This document shows positions 53,779 through 61,671 of a DNA stretch of 64,000 nt, one piece after another. Location: assembly GCF_003634575.1 (NCBI RefSeq), contig NZ_RBLJ01000003.1, positions 558,001-622,000 of the forward strand, read 5' to 3'. The DNA comes from Photorhabdus asymbiotica (lineage in GTDB: Bacteria > Pseudomonadota > Gammaproteobacteria > Enterobacterales > Enterobacteriaceae). The position numbers and the translations under genes were made by a program. How positions within the stretch are numbered: the first letter of the stretch is position 1; the number at the start of each line of letters is the position of its first letter. The notes beneath the pieces are model-generated. The model did no database searches. It saw nothing but the letters and a program-made list of their open reading frames with translations, and had not been told where the DNA came from.

Positions 53779-54436
53779 TGCCAAATTTTATTGAAATAGA
53801 AATTTTTCCAAACCAAAAAACCATCAGACTATTTATCAAATTTTTTAATCTATCTATTCCAATTTAAAATCAATCGACCAACATATGTAACAACTATAAA
53901 AAAACCAATAAAAAATTAACAAACACATGACGAACCTTTATTTTTCTCAACAAACACATTAAATGAAAATGCTATTTTCATTAATTCAATAAAAATATTA
54001 TTTCCAAAAATACAATGCTTATTATCTAGAGAAATATTAACTTCTAACTCACTCAAAAATAACCCAAAAAACATTATCCATCTAATTTAATAACATAGAC
54101 TCATAATCTTTCAATAATACCATTGTATAAAAATCATTTGTTAACTTTATAATCACTCATTAAATCAAAAAATCATTCGTAAATTTACAGTGATTTTCAC
54201 AATAATTTTTATATAGATTGATATCACAATTTCAATATTATTCAATAAAACAACAATGCTAAAAAATTGCAATATTTATTAAATACCATAATATTGCAGC
54301 GATAAAAAATGCTTTTTGTACTCTTTCTTTGATTTTCTACGAGAAAATCACCCCATAAGAGTTGATTAAAAAAGGGAAAAATACTAATCACTCTAAATTA
54401 TGGTAATAGTAGCGGGTAAATAACAAGGAGAGAGAC
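53779..54436. other. AT-rich spacer upstream of rtcB
   Basis: About 650 bases, very AT-rich, no gene supported. I looked for the sigma-54 type promoter expected before some rtcB operons (GG and GC spaced as in -24/-12) and did not find one. Confidence 0.5.
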
Positions 54437-55663
54437 GTGAAAACAAATGATTACGAGTTGATCACTGCGCCAAACAGTGTACCGGTAAAAATGTGGACTC
54501 ATGGCGTACCCGTCGAGGCAGAGGCTCGTGAACAGTTATTAAACACGGCAAAAATGCCATTTATATTCAGCCACTTGGCAGTAATGCCCGATGTCCATCT
54601 TGGCAAAGGTTCAACTATTGGCAGCGTAATCCCGACACGTGGAGCGATTATTCCCGCAGCTGTGGGGGTGGATATCGGTTGTGGAATGATGGCAGTACGT
54701 ACCTCATTAAACGCCAGTGACTTACCAGACAATCTGTATGCTATCCGCCGTGCTATTGAAATCGCAGTACCACATGGTCGTACTGTAAACCGCTCTGGTC
54801 ACGATAAAGGCTCTTGGCAGAAACCACCAGCAACCGTTGATCACCATTGGAACATGTTACAGTCTGGGTTTAAACGCCTGACCGATAAATACCCGCAGCT
54901 ACTGAAAACCAACAACTATCAGCACTTAGGTACGCTAGGTACCGGTAACCACTTTATCGAACTGTGTCTGGATGAATCTGATCAGGTATGGGTCATGCTA
55001 CACAGCGGTTCGCGTGGCGTTGGCAATGCGATTGGTAATCTATTTATTACCCTAGCCCAGCAGGATATGAAACAGCACATCACTAATCTGCCTGACCGTA
55101 ACTTAGCTTATTTTGAAGAAGGTAGCCGCCATTTTGCAGATTATATGGAAGCTGTCGGTTGGGCACAAAATTTCGCCCGCCATAATCGTGAAGTCATGAT
55201 GAAACACACGCTAACAGCACTGGCTACTGTGATTACAAAACCCTTCACTGCCATGGCAGAAGCTGTTAACTGCCACCACAATTACGTGCAGCAGGAGCAG
55301 CACTTTGGTCAAAACGTACTGGTAACACGCAAAGGCGCCGTAGCCGCACACAAAGGAGTGATGGGTATCATTCCAGGTTCAATGGGCGTCAAAAGCTTTA
55401 TCGTTCGTGGCCTGGGGAATGAAGAGAGTTTCTGTTCATGCAGTCACGGTGCAGGACGGGTATTAAGCCGCACAGCAGCAAAAAAGCGTTTCACAATAGA
55501 GGATCAGAAACGTGCCACGGCTCACGTGGAATGCCGTAAGGATAGCGATGTAATCGACGAAATCCCAATGGCTTATAAAGACATTGAAGCGGTAATGGCC
55601 GCCCAGTCTTCACTGGTAGAGATCGTTCACACCCTGCGTCAAGTGGTTTGCGTAAAAGGATAA
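54437..55663 (+). CDS. rtcB: RNA-splicing ligase RtcB
   Basis: 408 residues from GTG 54437 with AAGGAGA about five bases before. Motifs of the RtcB family are all visible: 'VMPDVHLGKGSTIGSV', the metal-binding Cys in 'VGVDIGCGM', 'LGTGNHFIE', 'HSGSRGVGN', 'NCHHNYV', and the GMP-accepting His in 'SCSHGAGR'. RtcB joins RNA ends bearing 2',3'-cyclic phosphate or 3'-phosphate to 5'-OH using GTP and Mn. A nucleotidyltransferase gene follows four bases later. No rtcA or rtcR is in the window. RNA repair after ribonuclease attack is the usual inferred role. Confidence 0.95.
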   Translation: MKTNDYELITAPNSVPVKMWTHGVPVEAEAREQLLNTAKMPFIFSHLAVMPDVHLGKGSTIGSVIPTRGAIIPAAVGVDIGCGMMAVRTSLNASDLPDNLYAIRRAIEIAVPHGRTVNRSGHDKGSWQKPPATVDHHWNMLQSGFKRLTDKYPQLLKTNNYQHLGTLGTGNHFIELCLDESDQVWVMLHSGSRGVGNAIGNLFITLAQQDMKQHITNLPDRNLAYFEEGSRHFADYMEAVGWAQNFARHNREVMMKHTLTALATVITKPFTAMAEAVNCHHNYVQQEQHFGQNVLVTRKGAVAAHKGVMGIIPGSMGVKSFIVRGLGNEESFCSCSHGAGRVLSRTAAKKRFTIEDQKRATAHVECRKDSDVIDEIPMAYKDIEAVMAAQSSLVEIVHTLRQVVCVKG

Positions 55664-55667
55664 CAAC

Positions 55668-56477
55668 ATGAAAGAAAAATGTGGTGTCAGTGACACTATG
55701 AAACAACACATACTCCAAAAGTTGGCGCAACTTGAAACAGAGCAACAAATACGAATACTTTATGCTTGTGAATCCGGTAGCCGTGGCTGGGGATTTGCTT
55801 CAACAAATAGTGATTACGATGTACGTTTTATTTATGTACATGCCCCGTCATGGTATTTACGCGTTGATCCACCGAGGGATGTGATCGAATTACCGATCAA
55901 TGACGAACTGGATATCTCTGGTTGGGAACTGCGCAAAACGCTGGGACTACTGAAACGGGCTAATCCAACATTGATGGAATGGGCAGATTCACCAGTAGTT
56001 TACCGCGAAGACGTGGAATTTATGACAGCACTACGCACCCTACTGCCGGACTACTTTTCCAACAATAGAGCACGATATCACTATCTATCTATGGCAAAGA
56101 AAAACTTTCGGGGTCACCTGCAAGGTAAGGAAATACGGCTGAAAAAATATCTTTACGTACTACGACCATTGCTGGCGGTGCGTTGGATAGAAGCAGGTAA
56201 AGGAGCCCCTCCGATGAAATTCGATACTTTGCTAGCCGCAACTGTCGAGGATGCAGATCTGATGCAGGAAATACAAACTCTGCTTACTATCAAACGCAAC
56301 GCCAACGAAACAGATTTCGGCCCACGTTTTAAGCACATCCATAAATTTATTTGCCATGAGCTGGATCATTCATCGACTCGGTGCAGGCTAAAAGATGAAA
56401 GACTCCTTTCAGACACCAAATTGGATTTACTTCTGATGCACACAGTATTCAGCAATAACACGGGAGGTATATGTTAA
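55668..56477 (+). CDS. DNA polymerase beta-like nucleotidyltransferase (COG3541 type)
   Basis: 269 residues with AAGGA seven bases before the ATG. The catalytic motif is 'ESGSRGWGFASTNSDYDVRF' (GS...S-D-x-D, about residues 30-50), as in minimal nucleotidyltransferases. The later region ('NPTLMEWADSPVVY', 'KKNFRGHLQG', 'KKYLYVLRPLLAVRW') matches the COG3541 family. The tight spacing after rtcB marks an operon, a known pairing, and suggests the protein modifies RNA ends or tRNA in the same repair pathway. Its exact substrate is unknown to me. Confidence 0.88.
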   Translation: MKEKCGVSDTMKQHILQKLAQLETEQQIRILYACESGSRGWGFASTNSDYDVRFIYVHAPSWYLRVDPPRDVIELPINDELDISGWELRKTLGLLKRANPTLMEWADSPVVYREDVEFMTALRTLLPDYFSNNRARYHYLSMAKKNFRGHLQGKEIRLKKYLYVLRPLLAVRWIEAGKGAPPMKFDTLLAATVEDADLMQEIQTLLTIKRNANETDFGPRFKHIHKFICHELDHSSTRCRLKDERLLSDTKLDLLLMHTVFSNNTGGIC

Positions 56478-56593
56478 AAAACAACTGAAAAAAACGGTAA
56501 AGGGATATAGCATTCCAATGACAAAAGTTGAATGCTGACAAAAAATCAGTAACAGCAGAGTGTTCCGCTATTGTTGACTCGACAGCCAGTAAT

Positions 56594-56810
56594 CTAAAAT
56601 AAGTTACTGGCTAAATTCTCAATTCAATATTCGATAACACCTATCTCTATTGTCACTCGAATCTTTCTGTAAAGGGAGAGATAAAGAAATGGCACGTGCA
56701 CCCGGACGGGATAACCAGCTTTCATGGTAAGTAAACAACATCGCACCACCAGCAGATTTCTCTAACAATCCGACAATAGTTCCATTAAGAGCAACGACGA
56801 GTTTATTCAT
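56594..56810 (-). pseudogene. Truncated hipA (toxin kinase) remnant
   Basis: From ATG 56810, three bases after the hipB stop, about 50 codons match the start of HipA: 'MNKLVVALNGTIVGLLEKSA', then 'SWLSRPGARAISLSLPLQ'. The frame then changes; in the neighbouring frame 'GVIEY', a TGA, and 'IENL' match the next HipA segment. Homology ends near 56594. The kinase domain, over 350 residues in E. coli HipA, is gone, so no toxin can be made. Confidence 0.8.
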
Positions 56811-56813
56811 TAC

Positions 56814-57113
56814 CTACCACTCCTGATCCCAACCCTGCTGATCATGCAAACCTTCTTGGTTTTGAGCTGTATTAGAGGATGATGACCAGGAATTCAATGA
56901 CGCTCCTCGTTTAGTTACCTGGAGTTCCAAATCCAGAGCTGCGAGCAATTTAAACAACGTTTCAAGCCTGGTTCCATCAGGGTAATTCTCAAACTCTGAA
57001 ACCGTTGACTGTTTGATGCCAATGCTATCAGCAACTTTACCCTGGCTTAATTTGCGCTTTTTACGCTCATTACGCAGAGCATGCGCCAACATTTTTGCAG
57101 ATGTGATACTCAT
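56814..57113 (-). CDS. hipB: HipB-type antitoxin/repressor
   Basis: 99 residues from ATG 57113 (GGGGGAT just before); an ATG at 57125 overlaps the operator. Residues ~8-65 form an Xre-type helix-turn-helix: 'ALRNERKKRKLSQGKVADSI', 'KQSTVSEFENYPDGTRLETL'. HipB represses its operon and neutralises the HipA kinase. Three sites of the E. coli HipB consensus lie immediately upstream. Since hipA is broken, this is an orphan antitoxin that may still repress its promoter or neutralise a HipA encoded elsewhere. Confidence 0.9.
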   Translation of the reverse strand: MSITSAKMLAHALRNERKKRKLSQGKVADSIGIKQSTVSEFENYPDGTRLETLFKLLAALDLELQVTKRGASLNSWSSSSNTAQNQEGLHDQQGWDQEW

Positions 57114-57115
57114 AT

Positions 57116-57133
57116 TATCCCCCATAACGGATT
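57116..57133. promoter_or_regulatory. HipB operator 1
   Basis: TATCC-N8-GGATT, one mismatch from the E. coli HipB consensus TATCC-N8-GGATA. It almost touches the hipB start codon. Confidence 0.7.
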
Positions 57134-57142
57134 TTCATATAT

Positions 57143-57160
57143 TATCCCTTATCAGGGATA
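57143..57160. promoter_or_regulatory. HipB operator 2
   Basis: TATCC-N8-GGATA, a perfect match to the E. coli HipB consensus, 27 bases from operator 1. Confidence 0.85.
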
Positions 57161-57169
57161 AGTCAATTT

Positions 57170-57187
57170 TATCCCCTTATAAGGATA
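57170..57187. promoter_or_regulatory. HipB operator 3
   Basis: TATCC-N8-GGATA, again a perfect match and again exactly 27 bases from the previous site. Confidence 0.85.
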
Positions 57188-57316
57188 ATATAGAGCTTAT
57201 CTTCTTTAAGAGATAAAATTCTATTTTGATCACAACAATAAGCAAAAGGCACTATAAACTCATACAGATATCAAAATAATGATATTATTTAACTAATATT
57301 ATTCTGGTGCATCGGT

Positions 57317-57342
57317 AAAGCACACCTTACCAGATGTGCTTT
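57317..57342 (-). terminator. Hairpin after the O-methyltransferase gene
   Basis: Arms AAAGCACA / TGTGCTTT with a 10-base loop, 11 bases beyond the minus-strand stop at 57353. A short TTT follows, so a weak terminator. Confidence 0.5.
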
Positions 57343-57352
57343 ATACTTCAGA

Positions 57353-58021
57353 CTATAATCTGATAGATAATTCAATATCTTTAGCAAAGGGGACAGAAAC
57401 ATAATTATCACTAATACGAACATAATGGCAATATTCTGGTGCCCAATCTGCATTATCGGCCACGATCAATGTTCCCGTGTGCATACGATCTTCTAACATC
57501 ATTAAAATAGGGTGATAAAGACTTTTTGCGCCGTCTAATAGAATAAAATCAATTCCTTCTGGTAAATTCCGTCCTAGTGTCTCGATAGCATCTCCCTCCC
57601 GAATTTCAACTAAATGCTCGACACCCGCCTTTTCCATATTTATACGTGCTTGTACCACCTTTTCATGTTCAAACTCGGTACTAATTACCTTGCCACCACC
57701 ATTATCTTTAACGGCTGCGGCCAAATGTAGAGTAGATATTCCAAATGAAGTACCAAATTCAATTACCGACTTGGAATTATTAGCTCGACAAAGTATATAC
57801 AATAAATTACCTGTATCCCTTGATATTGACATATAATGATGTTTAGCTCTGGTATAAAACAATTTATAGTTTTCACCAACTGCTTCTTTCATCAACGCTT
57901 GCTGCTCGGTTTCGGGTAGAGCACCCAATGTTTGAAAAAGTCGGGCTTGAGAATTGTCAGATTCGGAGAAAAGTTTTTCTAATATTGTGCTCAATGGATG
58001 AGTAGTTAATGTATTCATCAT
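57353..58021 (-). CDS. O-methyltransferase (COG4122 / family 3)
   Basis: 222 residues. SAM-binding motif I is 'VIEFGTSFGISTLHLAAAV' (about 86-104). 'STEFEHEKVVQARINMEKAG' and 'GDAIETL' follow, then 'IDFILLDGAKSLYHPIL', and late 'GTLIVADNADW', all as in catechol/caffeoyl-CoA-type O-methyltransferases that use a divalent metal and SAM. It is divergent from the tetR gene with a 93-bp shared promoter holding a perfect palindrome 17 bases upstream of its start, so the TetR protein probably represses it. The substrate is likely a small aromatic or xenobiotic inducer, by inference. Confidence 0.88.
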   Translation of the reverse strand: MMNTLTTHPLSTILEKLFSESDNSQARLFQTLGALPETEQQALMKEAVGENYKLFYTRAKHHYMSISRDTGNLLYILCRANNSKSVIEFGTSFGISTLHLAAAVKDNGGGKVISTEFEHEKVVQARINMEKAGVEHLVEIREGDAIETLGRNLPEGIDFILLDGAKSLYHPILMMLEDRMHTGTLIVADNADWAPEYCHYVRISDNYVSVPFAKDIELSIRL

Positions 58022-58037
58022 ATTTCCTCTATGTATA

Positions 58038-58056
58038 AATAGTTCCGCTAACTATT
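58038..58056. promoter_or_regulatory. TetR-type operator
   Basis: AATAGTTCCGCTAACTATT: perfect 7-bp arms with a 5-base centre, in the divergent promoter of the O-methyltransferase and tetR genes. Its size and position fit a TetR-family dimer site. Confidence 0.7.
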
Positions 58057-58114
58057 GAGTGATAGAATACGAGTAATTATTCATATTGAATATTCGCATA
58101 TCAGGAAAAGAATT

Positions 58115-58768
58115 ATGAAAAAGAAAAATTCCTCTTTTATTTCAGTTAGAAAGGCTCCCAAACAGACACGCTCTATGCACTTAGTTGCGAATATTCTGGA
58201 AGCCGCTACTCGCATTTTACTCCAGGAAGGAGTCCATTGTTTTACGACAAGTCGAATAGCGGAAAAAGCGGGGGTTAGTATTGGATCGTTATATCAATAT
58301 TTCCCCAATAAGCAGGCTATTCTTTTTTCACTGCAAGAAAACGAATGGAAACAAACTCAGCAAGACTTAGCCAATATTCTATTTGATTTCACTATTCCAC
58401 CACTGCAACGTCTACGTTTGGCAATAAAAAAATTTTTTCATACAGAATGTGAAGAAGCGGTATTACGCACAGCACTATCCGATGCAGCACCTTTTTTTCG
58501 TGATTCATATGAAACAACACAGCAAGAACAAGAGACCATGTTACTTGTACTAAGATTCATTAATGAAACTATTCCCAATATAGCCGATGAGCATCGATAT
58601 TTTATCTCTAAGTTATTTTTAGAAATGATGTTATCAATAGGAGAACGACTTGCCAGTCATACAAATTCGCTTGAAGAAGTAGATAAATGGGCTGAGGCTG
58701 TAAGTGATATGTTGTGTTATTATATTGAAAATAATATATCCAAGGATTCTAATAATAAATTAAGGTGA
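58115..58768 (+). CDS. TetR-family transcriptional regulator
   Basis: 217 residues from ATG 58115 (AGGAAAAG upstream); the earlier ATG at 58055 would run through the operator region. The N-terminal helix-turn-helix is clear: 'ILEAATRILLQEGVHCFTT', 'IAEKAGVSIGSLYQYFPNKQ'. The C-terminal ~140 residues form the variable ligand-binding domain. It is divergent from the O-methyltransferase gene, its likely target, with a palindrome between. The ligand is unknown. Confidence 0.88.
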   Translation: MKKKNSSFISVRKAPKQTRSMHLVANILEAATRILLQEGVHCFTTSRIAEKAGVSIGSLYQYFPNKQAILFSLQENEWKQTQQDLANILFDFTIPPLQRLRLAIKKFFHTECEEAVLRTALSDAAPFFRDSYETTQQEQETMLLVLRFINETIPNIADEHRYFISKLFLEMMLSIGERLASHTNSLEEVDKWAEAVSDMLCYYIENNISKDSNNKLR

Positions 58769-59070
58769 GAATTAATTTCCACCAAGAGATAATTTCATCG
58801 TCACTTCACCTATACTAATTTATCTATTAAGATATCCATAAGACATTATTATCAAGCCAATAAAACACAATAAAAAACACATTAATAAATATGCTATTTA
58901 AAATAGCTGTAACAATACCCTCAGCTCATATGGCCTATTGCTGGAAATATAGGTGACAAAATAACATAATATTTACACGTTATATGTAAGATAGGTTTAA
59001 AAATGGCAGCTATCGGTAGTTTTCAAATTATTCCTCCTGAAGTAAGTCGGATATGCGCATGGAGCCCCAC
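58769..59070. other. Spacer downstream of pglZ where brxL would be expected
   Basis: About 300 AT-rich bases. On the minus strand, just after the pglZ stop, a 10-codon frame (59060 to 59028, 'MRISDLLQEE') ends on a strong AGGAGGAAT box (59030-59038). This box leads only into a 9-codon TTG frame. No brxL-like Lon protease is present. The box could be the remains of the next gene's initiation site. Confidence 0.5.
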
Positions 59071-61671
59071 CTAAAAGAAATCATCCTGAATGGCCAGATC
59101 AATAGTCACCGCATAACGGCTAAAATACGTTCGGGTTTCGCTGTCTTCCAGAACTAACGTATAACTATGTCGGCGGTCAAACCGCTTACCCGTAAGTTTC
59201 AGCGTAACATCTCGCACACGCTGCTCCATACCATGATTATCACTATCAAAATTCACCGTTTCTTTGGCTGAGACGACATGGTTTTCTGAATCAACAATAT
59301 AGATAGTGAGCTGGCGTGCACGATATTGTTCGTTAACTGGCTCAGTCTGAATAAAACTGACTTTGTCAATATTGCTGACTAATTTAATATTTTGGCTTTT
59401 CGCCACGACCCCCACTAGTCGCTGTTGTCGCCTTTCCACCCGCGTTTTTTGCAAGATTTTCACCTGTAATATGGGTACACAAATCTCTTGCAGCATCGCT
59501 CCGCCGTGAGCAAAGCGTGCCCCACCGGTAAAATGAAAACGCTGTATCCCCTTAGGCAATAAAAATTCGCTGTTATCACGACTACCTGCCGTATCAGATA
59601 ATCTACCATGCCAACAGAACGCGTCGTCTGGCAACTGATGGCCAATGATAAAGCGTTTCTTTGCCTCAATTGTGTTTTCAGGCTTGATCTGAAGTTTAGT
59701 TTTATCTGTTTCAGATAGCGGTTGCTGCTGGAATAAGAAACCGTGATCGGCAGTAATATAAACACGGGTAGCATTCAAGCGGTTAATCACGCGAGCAACT
59801 AAATCTTTTAATTCATTGATCGCTTTTCGGCAGGCTTCAAAGGTTTTTTCTTCTGTCGCCCCTTTATCACCAATCGCGTCAATAGTGTCATGCCAGATAT
59901 AAACTACTTCAGCATTACGGATTTTGTCGCGACCTTCGCTATTATTCCAATTAAATAATTCGTTAGCACTGACCGCCATGCCATTAACTTTTCGTAAAAT
60001 TGCATCACGATGGGCAATACCCTGCGTCGACTGTCCATCGGCATAAACAACACCTGAGTTATCAGGCAAATAACTCAGTTCTTTGTGTGGTAACAGCGCT
60101 GCCATGCCTAATTGAGTATAACTTGGCAACACGCTTGTTTGAGAACGCAACTCGGCGCTAAAGCGTTTTTCGCGCTTAATCAGACTAGCCAATTCTTGAG
60201 CAACTTCATAACGTAAAGCATCAGAGATAATCACAAACACGCGTTTGACCTGAGAAGTACTCAATTCACGCTTCACAACGTCACTATAGAAGTTCCGCTG
60301 TAATGGTATCCCGCTGAATTCCCAGCTATGGATTCTTTGCTCACCATCCAGTAGTCGGTTCCATTCGCGACTTAACTCAGCCAAATACCAGTTGGTATAG
60401 AGCGCCTCGATATGTCCGTCGAGGTCTCGCAAAATATCCGCACCTTTGCGATGAACCAACATCGCTTGCTCATTGAAGAGGCGATAGGCTTGATCAAAAC
60501 GGTAAATCTCTGTGGTATATGCCTGCCATAGAGATGAAGAGTCAGGATATTTAAAACCATCAATGTGGTGATTACGTAAATTTAGCAAACGTTCCGCATG
60601 CCGCAGAGCTTCATAAATCGCATGATACTCTGGCCGAGTTTGGCACCAATGGGCCGCCAAACGCTGTGACAGCAAATTTTTAAACATCACGCGATCCAAG
60701 GTGGTGCTCTCTTCCAGTAACTGCGTAACCAAAGCCTTAATAATAAATTGTTCGATAGCTTCAAAGGTTTCACACTCTTGTAGCGCATAGGGAGAGCTAT
60801 GGCGATAATGCTCAGTCAGATCAAATTTTCCGGCTAGCTGACCCGCAATAAAATCATAATCTTCACTAAAACGGCGATCAGCGCGCCAACCAACCATGAA
60901 CGCTAAAGCCGAAGCCTTGCCCGCTGCCGTGGGCAGTACATTATTGCTGAGCCAATCTCGATGCGCTTTGTCACCTTGTAACCAAAGATCGGTACAAAAC
61001 AATTTAAGGATAAAATCATCCAGCAATGGCTTTTCACTCTGGTAGCTCATTTCTTGTTCTAGCAGCCACCAAAGTACCGGCGCTAATTGCAAATGCTCCA
61101 TCACTGCTAACGTGTTCTCAAGCGCGCTATCTTCTTCATCCTTATGTTGGCCGACATATTGCTGTAACAGGCTAAAGAGAATTTCTTTCGTTTCGAATGA
61201 CTTAGCACCAACGACTACTGCTAGCATTTTTTTATCCAACGAGTCTTCAGATTCATCTTCCGTGATCCAGCTTTTTAACGTCTGAATACGTGTATTCACT
61301 GAAAAGAAATCCTGGCGACGTTGAATATATTCACGTAGTCCTGATTGAGGGATCTTTAAATCGCTAAGGATCATCGCTGCATGATCAGCATGGAACTCAC
61401 TGCTGTAGAGACGAATGTCCAGCAACCAATCTAACTCACGAGCGGGACGCTCCCGTGCAAAATACAGTAAGAACTTTTGTTCTGGTTGATCAAGTTCGAT
61501 CAGTTTCTTCGTTGCCAATAATGAGGCACCGTGCATATTCAGCACAGAGATACCGTCCAGTTCAAGCTTAGGCAATACTTCACTAAAATGTTGCTTCGGA
61601 TCGTACCAAAACACGATACGGTGATGGATAAAGTGGTCCATAAGCCTGCGAAGTAAATCTGCATGTTGCAT
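59071..61671 (-). CDS. pglZ: BREX-1 phosphatase-like protein PglZ
   Basis: 866 residues, normal for type A PglZ. The first ~450 residues contain the family N-terminus ('RIVFWYDPKQHFSEVLPKL') and helical middle. From ~460 the alkaline-phosphatase-superfamily core appears: 'RVFVIISDALRYEVAQELA', 'YIWHDTIDAIGDKG' and 'RVYITADHGFLFQQ' supply Asp and His metal ligands. PglZ is required for BREX phage defence, in complex with PglX. Its start overlaps the pglX stop by one base (TAATG), so translation is coupled. The gene normally following, brxL, is missing here. Confidence 0.95.
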   Translation of the reverse strand: MQHADLLRRLMDHFIHHRIVFWYDPKQHFSEVLPKLELDGISVLNMHGASLLATKKLIELDQPEQKFLLYFARERPARELDWLLDIRLYSSEFHADHAAMILSDLKIPQSGLREYIQRRQDFFSVNTRIQTLKSWITEDESEDSLDKKMLAVVVGAKSFETKEILFSLLQQYVGQHKDEEDSALENTLAVMEHLQLAPVLWWLLEQEMSYQSEKPLLDDFILKLFCTDLWLQGDKAHRDWLSNNVLPTAAGKASALAFMVGWRADRRFSEDYDFIAGQLAGKFDLTEHYRHSSPYALQECETFEAIEQFIIKALVTQLLEESTTLDRVMFKNLLSQRLAAHWCQTRPEYHAIYEALRHAERLLNLRNHHIDGFKYPDSSSLWQAYTTEIYRFDQAYRLFNEQAMLVHRKGADILRDLDGHIEALYTNWYLAELSREWNRLLDGEQRIHSWEFSGIPLQRNFYSDVVKRELSTSQVKRVFVIISDALRYEVAQELASLIKREKRFSAELRSQTSVLPSYTQLGMAALLPHKELSYLPDNSGVVYADGQSTQGIAHRDAILRKVNGMAVSANELFNWNNSEGRDKIRNAEVVYIWHDTIDAIGDKGATEEKTFEACRKAINELKDLVARVINRLNATRVYITADHGFLFQQQPLSETDKTKLQIKPENTIEAKKRFIIGHQLPDDAFCWHGRLSDTAGSRDNSEFLLPKGIQRFHFTGGARFAHGGAMLQEICVPILQVKILQKTRVERRQQRLVGVVAKSQNIKLVSNIDKVSFIQTEPVNEQYRARQLTIYIVDSENHVVSAKETVNFDSDNHGMEQRVRDVTLKLTGKRFDRRHSYTLVLEDSETRTYFSRYAVTIDLAIQDDFF

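Noticed and set aside
53779-54436. Sigma-54 promoter before rtcB
   Set aside because: Expected from some rtcB operons, but no GG-N10-GC pattern with proper flanks was found.
59003-59074. 23-codon plus-strand frame (MAAIGSFQIIPPEV...) beside pglZ
   Set aside because: No ribosome binding site and overlaps the pglZ end; better explained by the minus-strand box described.
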